From JAEUTH01 sp039931675 (GTDB lineage: Bacteria; Bacteroidota; Bacteroidia; AKYH767-A; OLB10), in contig JBDTRM010000138.1 in the NCBI GenBank assembly GCA_039931675.1, forward strand, positions 1 through 11,647: DNA of 11,647 bases, given 5' to 3'. The notes under the pieces were generated by a model. The model saw only the letters and a program-made list of their open reading frames with translations, was not told the DNA's origin and did no database searches. Numbering within the stretch: the stretch's first letter is position 1; each line of letters starts with the position of its first letter. The translations under genes and the position numbers were made by a program. Below are positions 1 through 7,851 of the stretch, in pieces.

Positions 1-959
1 TCTTTAATATTTTCCTGAACCAACAATCGCGAACCGGCACAACACACATGACCTTGATTAAAAAATATTCCATTCACAATTCCTTCAACAGCCTGATCAA
101 TTGCAGCATCTTCAAAAATTATATTTGCTGCTTTTCCACCTAACTCAAGCGTATATTTTTTATCACTTCCTGCTAATGAGCGCTGAATAATTTTTCCCAC
201 ATCAGTGGAGCCTGTGAAAGCAATTTTATTTATATCAGGATGATTTACAATTGCAGCACCTGTTGTTCCGGCACCAGTGATGATGTTCACCACACCCGGA
301 GGTAAATCGCAATCCTGGATAATTTCAGCCAGTTTTAATGCAGTGAGCGGAGTTGTTTCTGCAGGTTTTAAAACGACTGTATTTCCACAGGCTAATGCAG
401 GAGCAATTTTCCAGGCTGCCATCAGTAAAGGAAAATTCCATGGAATAATTTGCCCTGCCACACCGAGTGATTGCGGCTTCTTTCCTGGAAATGCATAATC
501 TAATTTATCAGCCCAGCCTGCATAATAAAAAAAATGTGCTGCTGCTAAAGGAACATCCACATCACGACTTTCACGAATTGCTTTTCCACCATCCATACTT
601 TCAATTATTGATAACTCGCGTGCTCGTTCCTGTATCATTCGCGCTATGCGATAAATGTATTTACTGCGCTCACTTGCTTTCATTTTACTCCACACATTTT
701 CATAAGCATTGCGCGCAGCTTTCACAGCGCGGTCAACATCTTTTGCAGAAGCCTCGGCAACATCGGCCAATTTTTTTTCTGTTGAAGGGCTAATTGTTTC
801 AAAATATTTTCCATCTGCAGGTGCAACAAACTTCCCATTGATAAATAAATCATAACGCGAATTTATTTTAATGTGGTCTGTGCTTTCAGGAGCAGGTGAA
901 TAACTCCATCCATTACCGAATGAAAGGTCAATGAGAGGTGCTGCAAGTTTCTTAGCCAT
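1..959 (-). CDS. Aldehyde dehydrogenase (NAD(P)+-dependent), N-terminal 319 codons, cut by window edge
   Basis: Oxidises an aldehyde to the carboxylic acid with NAD(P)+ in the cytosol; the substrate cannot be told from sequence. Translation from the ATG at 959 begins MAKKLAAPLIDLSFGNG and stays open to the window edge. The class signatures occur in order: IPWNFP (cofactor and oxyanion Asn), VVLKPAE, FTGSTDVGK (Rossmann glycine motif), LELGGK with the general base Glu272, and FNQGHVCCAGSR with the nucleophile Cys306. The Glu-Cys spacing of 34 residues equals that of human ALDH2 (E268/C302). The family is about 480-500 residues, so roughly a third is missing off the left edge. A canonical promoter lies at 1009-1037, so the gene is probably transcribed separately from the WecA-like gene upstream. 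Family assignment is near certain; substrate is unknown. Confidence 0.95.
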   Translation of the reverse strand, partial: MAKKLAAPLIDLSFGNGWSYSPAPESTDHIKINSRYDLFINGKFVAPADGKYFETISPSTEKKLADVAEASAKDVDRAVKAARNAYENVWSKMKASERSKYIYRIARMIQERARELSIIESMDGGKAIRESRDVDVPLAAAHFFYYAGWADKLDYAFPGKKPQSLGVAGQIIPWNFPLLMAAWKIAPALACGNTVVLKPAETTPLTALKLAEIIQDCDLPPGVVNIITGAGTTGAAIVNHPDINKIAFTGSTDVGKIIQRSLAGSDKKYTLELGGKAANIIFEDAAIDQAVEGIVNGIFFNQGHVCCAGSRLLVQENIK

Positions 960-1008
960 TATTTTTAATGATAAATATTTATTTGATGGAACCTCGTTTT
1001 AATTTTTT

Positions 1009-1037
1009 CAAAAATAGCAAAAGTAAATCAACTCAAA
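1009..1037 (-). promoter_or_regulatory. Bacteroidota promoter for the aldehyde dehydrogenase gene
   Basis: On the minus strand TTTG (1034-1037) is followed after exactly 17 bases by TATTTTTG (1009-1016), an exact match to the -33 TTTG / -7 TAnnTTTG promoter known from Bacteroides and Flavobacterium. Transcription would start near 1002, giving a leader of about 43 bases before the ATG at 959. The spacing equals that of the tRNA-Cys promoter in this window. Confidence 0.7.
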
Positions 1038-1073
1038 TGTTGAGATTGAAACTACGACTAAGAAATTTCTGGT

Positions 1074-2162
1074 TTAAACCTTAACTGCTGTCTTGGTATC
1101 CAACGCAGTTGATTTAGAACGATTCTGCAAGTGGCGCAATACCAATGGAACCAAACTTAGCAAAATGGCAAGTGAAACAATAACGATGAGTAGCACCAAA
1201 CTACTGATGTTACGAAAGGCAAGTGCAATCAAAATAAAAGCAATATTGATGCTGTATAAAAGCAATGTAACCTGGCGGTGATTTAAACCAAGGTCTAAAA
1301 GAATATGATGCATGTGATTTCTATCAGCCTGAAATGGTGAACGCTTATTATAAATGCGCCAGATAAAAATGCGAATGGTATCGAACAATGGAATGATTAA
1401 AATTGAAATTGCCATTGCAGGGCTTGAACGAAACGGAAAAGAATATGGAGTAGCGAAAAAACTTAATTGTACAAAGTAAATCGCAAGGATTGAAAGAATC
1501 AATCCTACAATGAGTGAACCGGTATCACCCATAAAAATTTTTGCAGGTGAAAAGTTGTAAACTAAAAATGCAAGCAATGCACCAAACAATGAAAATGACA
1601 AAATGCAAAGTGCAATTTCATTATAATTGTAAAACCATAGCCCAAATGTGAAAGCAGCTATGGCACCAATTCCGCCTGCCAAACCGTCAATTCCATCCAT
1701 GAGATTAAAGGCATTGGTAATTCCGATGATTGTAAAAATGCTAAACAATACACTTGCAAAATATGGCAATGCATAAATGCCAAATACGCCACACAAACTG
1801 GATATGCGTATGTTACCGATCAAAACAATAATTAATGCGGCAAGTAATTGAGCAATAAATTTTTTGGAAGGAGTTAGCGTGATGATGTCATCTTTAAGTC
1901 CAATGAAAAACATGATGATAACTGCGGAAATAATGTATTGACCGGGCACGAATTTATAAGTGGCAGACCAAAACGCAAATGAAAAAGTAGCTCCTGCAAA
2001 TATTGCAATACCGCCTAAACGCGGAATTACTTTGGTGTGACTTTTTCGCTCATCAGGTGGGTCGAATAAATTTTTATAAATAGCTATCTTAATCGTGGGA
2101 GGTATGGCCAGAAAAGTAATTATGAATGCGGTTATTGACGCAAAAGTAATATCGGTGATCAT
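1074..2162 (-). CDS. WecA/TagO-like polyprenyl-phosphate sugar-1-phosphate transferase (glycosyltransferase family 4)
   Basis: Integral inner-membrane enzyme that moves a sugar-1-phosphate, usually GlcNAc-1-P, from a UDP-sugar to undecaprenyl phosphate, the first step of many O-antigen, capsule or teichoic-acid pathways. The 362 residues contain about ten hydrophobic segments. Family motifs: DERKSHTKVIPRLGG (37-51), the LKDD aspartates (91-92), NAFNLMDGIDGL (150-161, metal and catalytic Asp), FMGDTGSL (near 213) and RNHMHH (near 284, the WecA-type histidine motif that separates these from MraY). The start is placed at ATG 2162 because AAGGA lies six bases upstream and because the longer frame's TTG at 2219 forms the end of a -7 promoter box. 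It follows the barrel gene after 147 bases but has its own promoter. The UDP-sugar used is not evident; MraY is unlikely. Confidence 0.9.
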   Translation of the reverse strand: MITDITFASITAFIITFLAIPPTIKIAIYKNLFDPPDERKSHTKVIPRLGGIAIFAGATFSFAFWSATYKFVPGQYIISAVIIMFFIGLKDDIITLTPSKKFIAQLLAALIIVLIGNIRISSLCGVFGIYALPYFASVLFSIFTIIGITNAFNLMDGIDGLAGGIGAIAAFTFGLWFYNYNEIALCILSFSLFGALLAFLVYNFSPAKIFMGDTGSLIVGLILSILAIYFVQLSFFATPYSFPFRSSPAMAISILIIPLFDTIRIFIWRIYNKRSPFQADRNHMHHILLDLGLNHRQVTLLLYSINIAFILIALAFRNISSLVLLIVIVSLAILLSLVPLVLRHLQNRSKSTALDTKTAVKV

Positions 2163-2168
2163 TTTATA

Positions 2169-2173
2169 TCCTT
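2169..2173 (-). promoter_or_regulatory. Shine-Dalgarno site that fixes the WecA-like start
   Basis: AAGGA on the minus strand, six bases before the ATG at 2162. It supports the 362-codon reading over the 381-codon reading starting at TTG 2219. Strong Shine-Dalgarno sites are not general in Bacteroidota, so this one is informative. Confidence 0.6.
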
Positions 2174-2216
2174 GATAATTTTTATCATGCTGTGGTTTAA
2201 AACACTCGTAAAGGAA

Positions 2217-2224
2217 CAAAAATA
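2217..2224 (-). promoter_or_regulatory. -7 promoter box for the WecA-like gene
   Basis: TATTTTTG is an exact TAnnTTTG match, predicting a start near 2210 and a leader of about 48 bases. No TTTG sits at the ideal distance: the nearest is 13 bases upstream, and at 19 bases only TTC is present. The assignment therefore rests on the -7 box alone. Confidence 0.45.
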
Positions 2225-2309
2225 TTTACAGATTATCCAAAATGAAGGGAAATTTATTTCACATTGGCCATAAATTCAATTGTATTAAACAAGTTGTTTT
2301 CCAATAAGT

Positions 2310-3920
2310 TTAAAAATCGTAATAATGATTGCAGATGGAGGTTTTAATGCCAAATGATATAAAATTATTTTCCATCGTTTGCTTATTATTTGTTGACTTT
2401 CTATTGGTGATACCCGCCTCTACTTTCAAATTATATGCCGGATTGATCAGATAACTTACTTTAAGGTCAACATAAGTGATTTTAGTTTCAAGACCCTGCG
2501 CCATATAATTGCCGGTATAATGAACCGCCTGCTCATAACTTTTAAAAATGTTTTTCCCGAAATTTAGCCCCGCTGTATCTAAACCCGTTTTAACATACAT
2601 CACTTCGGCCTGGAAAAACCATTGTTTATATTTGTAGTTCAGAAAACTAACCGATTCATAAAAATTTGCGCCTTGCGGATGCGCCAATGGTTCGTTGTAA
2701 TGACCATAATTGGTTATGGATGAGCGGTGAGAATAAGTGTATGGTTTTACATAATTGAACTCTGTTTGAAAACGGAGATTAGCAACACCAAAAATATTGT
2801 AGGCTTTATAACCGCCCTGCAATCCGAATTTATTCCGGTAGTCACCATCATTTGCTTTCAAAGACTCTAATCTAAACTCATCAAGCAAAAGCTGTCCATA
2901 TAAAATGTTGTTCGAGTTGACTTTAAATTTTGTGTTTAAACCAAGTACCACATTATCCGGTGAGGACATAGAAAACTCAACAGGTCGCAAAAAGATAATC
3001 GGATTAGCATAATTAAAGTCAACGCTGTAAGCGCGCACCGAATCACTACGCCATATAACAGCTTCCATAATTCCGATAGAAGCACGATTGTTTTTCCCAA
3101 TATTAAAATCCAGATAATGATAGGTAGCATATTTCTTCCGAAAGCTATAGTCATCGGGATTGATGCCCGGAGGTGACGGCACCATTAAATCCTGAAAGGC
3201 AGTCCACATACACATATATTTTATTTTCCAGATGTTGGTTTCAATTTTAAAGTAGGGATAATAAAATGCATAATCAGAAAGCAATAACGAGCGATAACCT
3301 TCGCCAATAAAATTTTTATCAGTCCCTAATTGAAACGTAAAATATTTCTTTAGTGAGTATGAAACGTTTGCCGATGCAAATGCAAAATCACGGCTTCCAT
3401 ATAAACTCTTTGGTCTTCCCTGCCCGGGAACAACATGAGTTAGATTGATTAAACTATCCACGTAAGTGGGATATGTGGCCTGGTTTTCAAAAAAATATGA
3501 TGAGAATGCAAAACCTTTTCCTATAGTTCCTCCGGCCCATAAGCCCCGCGAATTAGTGTAAAAACTTTTATCGGCTTTTGAATCCTGTCCATAAGAAAAA
3601 TCGAAAACAAAATCAGCAAATAAAAAGTAGTCATCTTTTTTTACTTGTAACAAGTGTTCCTGGAATATTTTTCTTCCCCACCATGTTTGGTTGAACTTTT
3701 TGTCTTTAAGAAAGTGTGTATTAAGCGAATCATAAGGCGCATTTGCACGCACTTCATTTGACAAATATGGCTTTACAGAAGTATGCATGTCGCTACCAAC
3801 TTTGTCTAAGTAAGGCTCGTAACGTGCATTGAAATCCTTAACCAAAGGAATATAAGATTGCTGCGCGAAACTTTTATTGATGATGAAAAACAGAATAAGG
3901 GGGAAGAGAAATTTATTCAT
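2310..3920 (-). CDS. Outer-membrane beta-barrel protein, Wzi/RemB-like
   Basis: Probable 536-residue outer-membrane protein. The N-terminus MNKFLFPLILFFIINKSFAQQ is a signal peptide with predicted cleavage after SFA. The body alternates short aromatic strands with polar turns, as in 16-18-strand barrels, and the last residue is Phe, as is usual for proteins inserted by BamA. The stretch around LGTDKNFIGEGYRSLLLSDY (near 205-225) resembles a block I associate with Bacteroidota proteins annotated as Wzi-type capsule assembly or gliding protein RemB; this is recalled, not searched. The start is ATG 3920; the frame also opens at a TTG at 3938, but that would put six extra residues before the signal peptide. 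It sits 54 bases after the cysteine desulfurase and before the WecA-like enzyme, which fits a role in surface polysaccharide. Exact function unknown. Confidence 0.6.
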   Translation of the reverse strand: MNKFLFPLILFFIINKSFAQQSYIPLVKDFNARYEPYLDKVGSDMHTSVKPYLSNEVRANAPYDSLNTHFLKDKKFNQTWWGRKIFQEHLLQVKKDDYFLFADFVFDFSYGQDSKADKSFYTNSRGLWAGGTIGKGFAFSSYFFENQATYPTYVDSLINLTHVVPGQGRPKSLYGSRDFAFASANVSYSLKKYFTFQLGTDKNFIGEGYRSLLLSDYAFYYPYFKIETNIWKIKYMCMWTAFQDLMVPSPPGINPDDYSFRKKYATYHYLDFNIGKNNRASIGIMEAVIWRSDSVRAYSVDFNYANPIIFLRPVEFSMSSPDNVVLGLNTKFKVNSNNILYGQLLLDEFRLESLKANDGDYRNKFGLQGGYKAYNIFGVANLRFQTEFNYVKPYTYSHRSSITNYGHYNEPLAHPQGANFYESVSFLNYKYKQWFFQAEVMYVKTGLDTAGLNFGKNIFKSYEQAVHYTGNYMAQGLETKITYVDLKVSYLINPAYNLKVEAGITNRKSTNNKQTMENNFISFGIKTSICNHYYDF

Positions 3921-3974
3921 AAAAAATAATTTATGCAATTGGGGATACAGAAGTCGTTTGATAAACTCATTTCT

Positions 3975-5102
3975 TCACTCGGCTAAAAGTAATTTTATTT
4001 TCTCAACAGTATAATTGATTTCTTCCTCTGTAGTATATTTTCCTAAACTAAATCTTATTGATGAATAAGCATCACTTTCACTCAATCCCAGTGCACGTAA
4101 TACATGCGAAGGTTCGGGCAATGCTGATGTGCAGGCTGAACCTGTTGCAACTGCAATATCACCCAACTCTTTAATAAACTTATTGCTTTCAATTCCTTTG
4201 AAACAAATATTAGAAGTGTTAGGTAAACGATATTGAATAATTCCATTGACGCTTACATTTTTGAATTTTAATAATTCATGCTCTAACTTATTTCTAAGTC
4301 TTTCAATTTGATTAGAGTTTTTTTGCAAGTCATTTTCTGCAATTTCATAAGCTTTGCCAAAGCCAACAATTCCAGGCACGTTCAGGGTACCTGAACGTAA
4401 ACCTTTTTCATGGCCTCCACCAAAAATTAAAGGCGCTAGAATTACACGCGGATTTTTTCTTCTCATATATAATGCACCAATTCCTTTTGGTCCATAAATT
4501 TTATGAGCGCTTAGGCTCATAATGTCAATGCCATTATTTTGAACATCAACACTTATTTTTCCTACGGCTTGTGTTGCATCACTCATCAACAAACATTTTT
4601 TTGAATGAACGATTTTTGAAATCTCTTTGATATTTTGAATCACGCCTGTTTCATTATTTGCATACATCACACTCACCAAAATTGTTTTATCAGTGATTGC
4701 ATTTTCCAATTCATTCAAATCAATCAATCCTCCATTATCCACTTTTAAATAAGTTACCAATGCACCAACAGTTTCTAAATATTTACAGGTATCAAGAACT
4801 GCTTTGTGTTCGGTGGCAACTGTAATAATGTGATTTCCTTTTGTTGAATATTTTTCAAAGACACCTCGTAACGCAAGATTAATTGCTTCGGTAGCCCCTG
4901 ATGTAAAAATAATTTCTGATGCTTCTGCATTAATTAAATGAGCAATTTGTTTGCGTGCCTGTTCAACAGCATCTTCAGCAATCCAACCATAGCTATGTGT
5001 TTTACTTGCAGCATTGCCAAACTTTTCAGTAAAGTATGGAAGCATCGCTTGTAAAACTTTTTCATCAACAGGGGTAGTTGAATTGTAATCAAGATAAATC
5101 AT
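3975..5102 (-). CDS. Cysteine desulfurase (NifS/IscS family, class V aminotransferase fold)
   Basis: PLP enzyme that takes sulfur from L-cysteine as an enzyme persulfide and hands it to Fe-S cluster assembly or tRNA thiolation. From the ATG at 5102 the protein has 375 residues. It shows DYNSTTP (5-11), FTSGATEA (66-73, phosphate loop), TEHKA with the PLP-stacking His98, Asp175 and Gln178 in SDATQAVGK, SLSAHK with the PLP lysine Lys201, RSGTLNVPG, and SACTSALPEPSHVL with catalytic Cys324. These match E. coli IscS residues H104, D180, Q183, K206 and C328 with an offset of four to six. The long mobile Cys loop is the IscS/NifS group I type rather than SufS. A TTG at 5138 would add twelve residues before the conserved start and is rejected. 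No scaffold gene (iscU, sufB) is adjacent, so the pathway is open. Confidence 0.95.
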   Translation of the reverse strand: MIYLDYNSTTPVDEKVLQAMLPYFTEKFGNAASKTHSYGWIAEDAVEQARKQIAHLINAEASEIIFTSGATEAINLALRGVFEKYSTKGNHIITVATEHKAVLDTCKYLETVGALVTYLKVDNGGLIDLNELENAITDKTILVSVMYANNETGVIQNIKEISKIVHSKKCLLMSDATQAVGKISVDVQNNGIDIMSLSAHKIYGPKGIGALYMRRKNPRVILAPLIFGGGHEKGLRSGTLNVPGIVGFGKAYEIAENDLQKNSNQIERLRNKLEHELLKFKNVSVNGIIQYRLPNTSNICFKGIESNKFIKELGDIAVATGSACTSALPEPSHVLRALGLSESDAYSSIRFSLGKYTTEEEINYTVEKIKLLLAE

Positions 5103-5220
5103 ATTGGATGTCTGTTGTTGCCCTTTGCCTCTTGCCAATTGCTTCTTTTAAAAATACAAATGTGAGCATTATGATTTGAAAATTGTTTAGAACTTCGGGC
5201 GTTTTAAAATTGAATAATAA

Positions 5221-5937
5221 ATGAGCGATAATCACCATCATCATCACGAAGAACATTTTGAACAGCCTGAGTTTGTTCGCGATATTGTAATAGGCATGAG
5301 CGATGGACTTACTGTTCCGTTTGCTTTGGCTGCGGGTTTAACGGGCGCTGTTGCAAGTAACGGCATCATCATCACTGCAGGTGTGGCCGAAATTATTGCA
5401 GGTAGTATCGCAATGGGTTTGGGCGGTTTTCTGGCCGGACAAACTGAAGTGGAACATTATGATTCAGAGTTGAAGCGCGAATACAGTGAGTTGCAAACAC
5501 ATTATGAAACCGAGCGCAAGGAAGTAAAAGAAATTTTTGGTCAATACGGTTTGTCTCCATCATCGCAAGAACTTATCATGTGTGAAATGGAAAAAGATCA
5601 TGATAAGTGGGTGGATTTTATGATGCGTTTTGAATTAGGATTGGAAAAACCCGATGCAAACCGCGCACGAAAAAGTGCAGTCAATATTGGAGTATCTTAT
5701 ATAGTGGGAGGCTTAATTCCTTTGATGGCTTATGTTTTTACTGAAACACCAAAAAACGGATTGCTTTATTCTTCACTCATTACAATTGTTTGCCTTTTTA
5801 TTTTTGGTTACTATAAAAGTAAATATACATCGCAATCGCCTTTGCTTGGCGCATTAAAAGTTACCGGTATTGGAGTGCTTGCTGCTGCTGCAGCATTTAC
5901 AATTGCTACTTTGTTTGGAAAGTATTTTGGAGTATAA
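5221..5937 (+). CDS. VIT1/CCC1-family iron/manganese transporter
   Basis: Predicted inner-membrane divalent-metal (Fe2+/Mn2+) transporter of the vacuolar iron transporter family, 238 residues. The N-terminus is rich in histidine (MSDNHHHHHEEH) and may bind metal. RDIVIGMSDGLTVPFALAAG (about 20-39) is the family signature on the first membrane helix, and a second hydrophobic block follows. Residues about 75-145 form the charged cytosolic metal-binding helices (EVEHYDSELKREYSEL, FMMRFELGLE), rich in Glu with a Met pair as in the plant VIT1 domain. Three hydrophobic segments follow to the C-terminus. It is divergent from the desulfurase across 118 bases and convergent with the DUF4241 gene. A near-match promoter (TTG, 19 bases, TAAAATTG at 5205-5212) would leave almost no leader. 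Family is clear; metal and direction are inferred. Confidence 0.9.
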   Translation: MSDNHHHHHEEHFEQPEFVRDIVIGMSDGLTVPFALAAGLTGAVASNGIIITAGVAEIIAGSIAMGLGGFLAGQTEVEHYDSELKREYSELQTHYETERKEVKEIFGQYGLSPSSQELIMCEMEKDHDKWVDFMMRFELGLEKPDANRARKSAVNIGVSYIVGGLIPLMAYVFTETPKNGLLYSSLITIVCLFIFGYYKSKYTSQSPLLGALKVTGIGVLAAAAAFTIATLFGKYFGV

Positions 5938-5954
5938 AATGGCGCAAAGCTAAA

Positions 5955-5968
5955 AGTCCATCTGGACT
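5955..5968. terminator. Short inverted repeat between two convergent genes, possible bidirectional terminator
   Basis: AGTCCA-TC-TGGACT lies in the 34-base gap between the ends of the VIT-type transporter and the DUF4241 gene. The arms are perfect, but no strong T-run follows on either strand, so termination is only suggested by the position. Confidence 0.25.
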
Positions 5969-5971
5969 AAA

Positions 5972-6724
5972 TTATTCTTTCTCCTTCCACCATTCAATAA
6001 TTCCAAAGTCGGTTAATAAACGGCATGGCTCATTCTTAGAATTGAAGCCAATATAGGTTGCATAACAGCCATCGCCATAACCTGTTGAAAACGCAGCAAG
6101 ATTGTGTCCATCGAATTTCGGAAAAACATAGCTCCATGAATTTCGATAATTGTTTTGAAAGTTCTTTACAAAAGCTTCGTACCATTCTGCATTTCCCTTC
6201 TTCACAAAATCTTTGTCAGCCAGCTCATCAATAAACATTCCAATGCCTCCGTCAACGCCATAGCAATAAATATTCATACCAGTAATAGAAGTAGGCGATT
6301 GTCCATTCGTCAATGCGCACTCCCATTTAGAAACGCTGTCGTTTGAAAAAATAATTCTGCTGAATGCAACTCTTGCATCTTTATTCTCTTGCATCAGGGC
6401 TAATTGAACCGGAAACTCTCCTATGGGAAACATTTGTGTAAAAGGCATTCCATGATTCATCACTATTGGGTCGCAGGCAATTATTTTTCCACTTTCAATT
6501 TTTATCCTACCTATTTCAACAGCTGTAAACGCAACATCTGAATCAATCCTGTTTTTAAAAAATGCCGTTTCAAATATCTTTGGAAATGTTCCAACATTAT
6601 ATGCAGCAACATCAGCAATTTTTATTTCGGATTTCTCAGTTGAAGAATAACATGAAAAGAAGGAAACAAAAATCGAGACAAATAATATTCGAATGGTTTT
6701 AAAATGGCTGCTATTTTCCTTCAA
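5972..6724 (-). CDS. DUF4241-family protein, predicted lipoprotein
   Basis: 250 residues. The N-terminus has basic residues, a hydrophobic stretch and a lipobox-like end (FVSIFVSFFSC at 15-25), so Cys25 is probably lipidated and the protein anchored outside the inner membrane. The remainder resembles DUF4241: an ACDPIVM segment, IGEFPVQLAL, ARVAFSRIIFS, a YGVDGGIGMFIDE block, GDGCYATYIG and a closing LLTDFGIIEWW. The biochemical role of DUF4241 is unknown to me. The start must be the TTG at 6724: the frame is closed by TAA at 6737-6739 and no in-frame ATG comes before the lipobox. It follows the flippase-like gene by 55 bases and may be the last gene of the panC-panD transcript, though nothing links it to pantothenate. 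Confidence 0.7.
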   Translation of the reverse strand: MKENSSHFKTIRILFVSIFVSFFSCYSSTEKSEIKIADVAAYNVGTFPKIFETAFFKNRIDSDVAFTAVEIGRIKIESGKIIACDPIVMNHGMPFTQMFPIGEFPVQLALMQENKDARVAFSRIIFSNDSVSKWECALTNGQSPTSITGMNIYCYGVDGGIGMFIDELADKDFVKKGNAEWYEAFVKNFQNNYRNSWSYVFPKFDGHNLAAFSTGYGDGCYATYIGFNSKNEPCRLLTDFGIIEWWKEKE

Positions 6725-6779
6725 GGTTTTTGAAGTTTAATTTTGTTGTCTGTAACTTTTATAAATTTAAAATTTTTTC

Positions 6780-7799
6780 TCAAAGTTGTTGCTCCAAAGT
6801 TTTAGTTTCTTTTTTCGCATCGTGATCCTTGGTTAGAAAGAGCATAAGAAGTGCAAGCAAACCGAAGAAAGCTATTTGCAAAATTTGGGATAGGTACATC
6901 AACCAGGCAAATGCAATTCCATCAGCATAGTCAATTCCAAAAAGCAGTAAACCATTAGCAACTAATAAATGATAGGCGCCTATTCCCCCTTGCACAGGTG
7001 CGGTCATTCCCAGGCCGCCCGCTACAAGGGTAAAAATTGCAGCCGTGGAACCCAGGTGTGCAGTTGAATCCATAGCGCGGAGACCCAGGAAAACCATTCC
7101 TAAATACATTCCCCAGATAAATAAGGAATGGAAAATAAAAAGCGGAAAGTTTTTTAATTGCATAACTGATTTTAACCCTGTAAGTAAACCAAGTAAAAAG
7201 CCCTTTATTTTTTTATTAAAGGCTGCAGATTTTTCATTTTTAAAAATTAAGCGGATAATAAAACCAAACACTATAAGAACTACGATTGCAATTGCTATAT
7301 TAGTAAGATTAAAGTACGGTTTGAATTTGCCGAAAACATTATCATTCAAAAATCTCCACATCGTATCAAACTCCATGAATAATAATATCACCATTGCCAA
7401 TAATAAAGTGAGCACATCAATTACCCGTTCAACTATAACGGTGCCCAACAAAAGGTCAAAAGGAATTTTTTCCTTTTTACTTAATGTGCCGCAGCGTGTT
7501 ACTTCGCCAATGCGCGGTATGGCGAGGTTTGCAAAGTAGGCAATACACACAGCATAAAATGTGCTCATCAGTTTTGGTTTATATCCTGAAGGTTCTATAA
7601 GCATGTTCCATCTGTACGCTCTGCTGAAATATGCCAGTAACGAACATACTGCTGTCATCCACATCCAGATAAAATGCGCGTTTTTTATTTTTTCCCAGGT
7701 TTCACTGATGTCAACATTTTTAAATGTGAGCCAAACTAAAAGCACACCTATGCCAAGCATGGCTACATATTTAATAACGTTTATTAATTGCTTGTTCAA
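6780..7799 (-). CDS. Flippase-like / lysylphosphatidylglycerol-synthase transmembrane-domain (UPF0104) protein
   Basis: 339-residue integral membrane protein with about seven or eight hydrophobic helices, of the family that holds the N-terminal flippase domain of MprF and AglD-type proteins. YFANLAIPRIGEVTRC (about 88-103) is the most typical motif, and the GGLGMTAPVQGGIGAYH segment (from about 262) is the second conserved block. There is no C-terminal aminoacyl-transfer domain, so lysyl-PG synthesis is not implied; lipid or glycolipid transport is the usual guess. The start is TTG at 7799: TAA at 7821-7823 closes the frame, and the next ATG (7760) would drop the basic N-terminus before helix 1. 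It lies 52 bases after panD, a neighbour pair I recall from other Bacteroidota. Confidence 0.85.
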   Translation of the reverse strand: MNKQLINVIKYVAMLGIGVLLVWLTFKNVDISETWEKIKNAHFIWMWMTAVCSLLAYFSRAYRWNMLIEPSGYKPKLMSTFYAVCIAYFANLAIPRIGEVTRCGTLSKKEKIPFDLLLGTVIVERVIDVLTLLLAMVILLFMEFDTMWRFLNDNVFGKFKPYFNLTNIAIAIVVLIVFGFIIRLIFKNEKSAAFNKKIKGFLLGLLTGLKSVMQLKNFPLFIFHSLFIWGMYLGMVFLGLRAMDSTAHLGSTAAIFTLVAGGLGMTAPVQGGIGAYHLLVANGLLLFGIDYADGIAFAWLMYLSQILQIAFFGLLALLMLFLTKDHDAKKETKTLEQQL

Positions 7800-7851
7800 T
7801 GTGAGGGGATTAAAATATCCTTAGAAAATAAAAAGTCGAATAACATAAGTT

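Noticed and set aside
277..793. Two plus-strand open frames opposite the aldehyde dehydrogenase
   Set aside because: The minus strand encodes the full set of aldehyde dehydrogenase motifs here, and the plus frames have no recognisable domain.
1071..1080. Palindrome GGTTTAAACC at the end of the WecA-like gene
   Set aside because: Only ten bases, overlaps the stop codon, no T-run; fits chance.
2163..2219. Longer WecA-like protein starting at TTG 2219
   Set aside because: That TTG is the last part of an exact -7 promoter box, and a Shine-Dalgarno site sits before the ATG at 2162.
4378..4398. Perfect inverted repeat ACGTTCAGG-GTA-CCTGAACGT inside the desulfurase gene
   Set aside because: It falls exactly on codons for the invariant RSGTLNVPG motif, so protein constraint plus codon choice is enough to explain it.
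5103..5138. Longer desulfurase starting at TTG 5138
   Set aside because: The extra twelve residues precede the conserved MIYLDYNSTTP start of the family and look unrelated to it.
7045..7539. 164-codon plus-strand open frame opposite the flippase-like gene
   Set aside because: Lies wholly inside a well supported membrane-protein gene; its composition is that of an antisense shadow.
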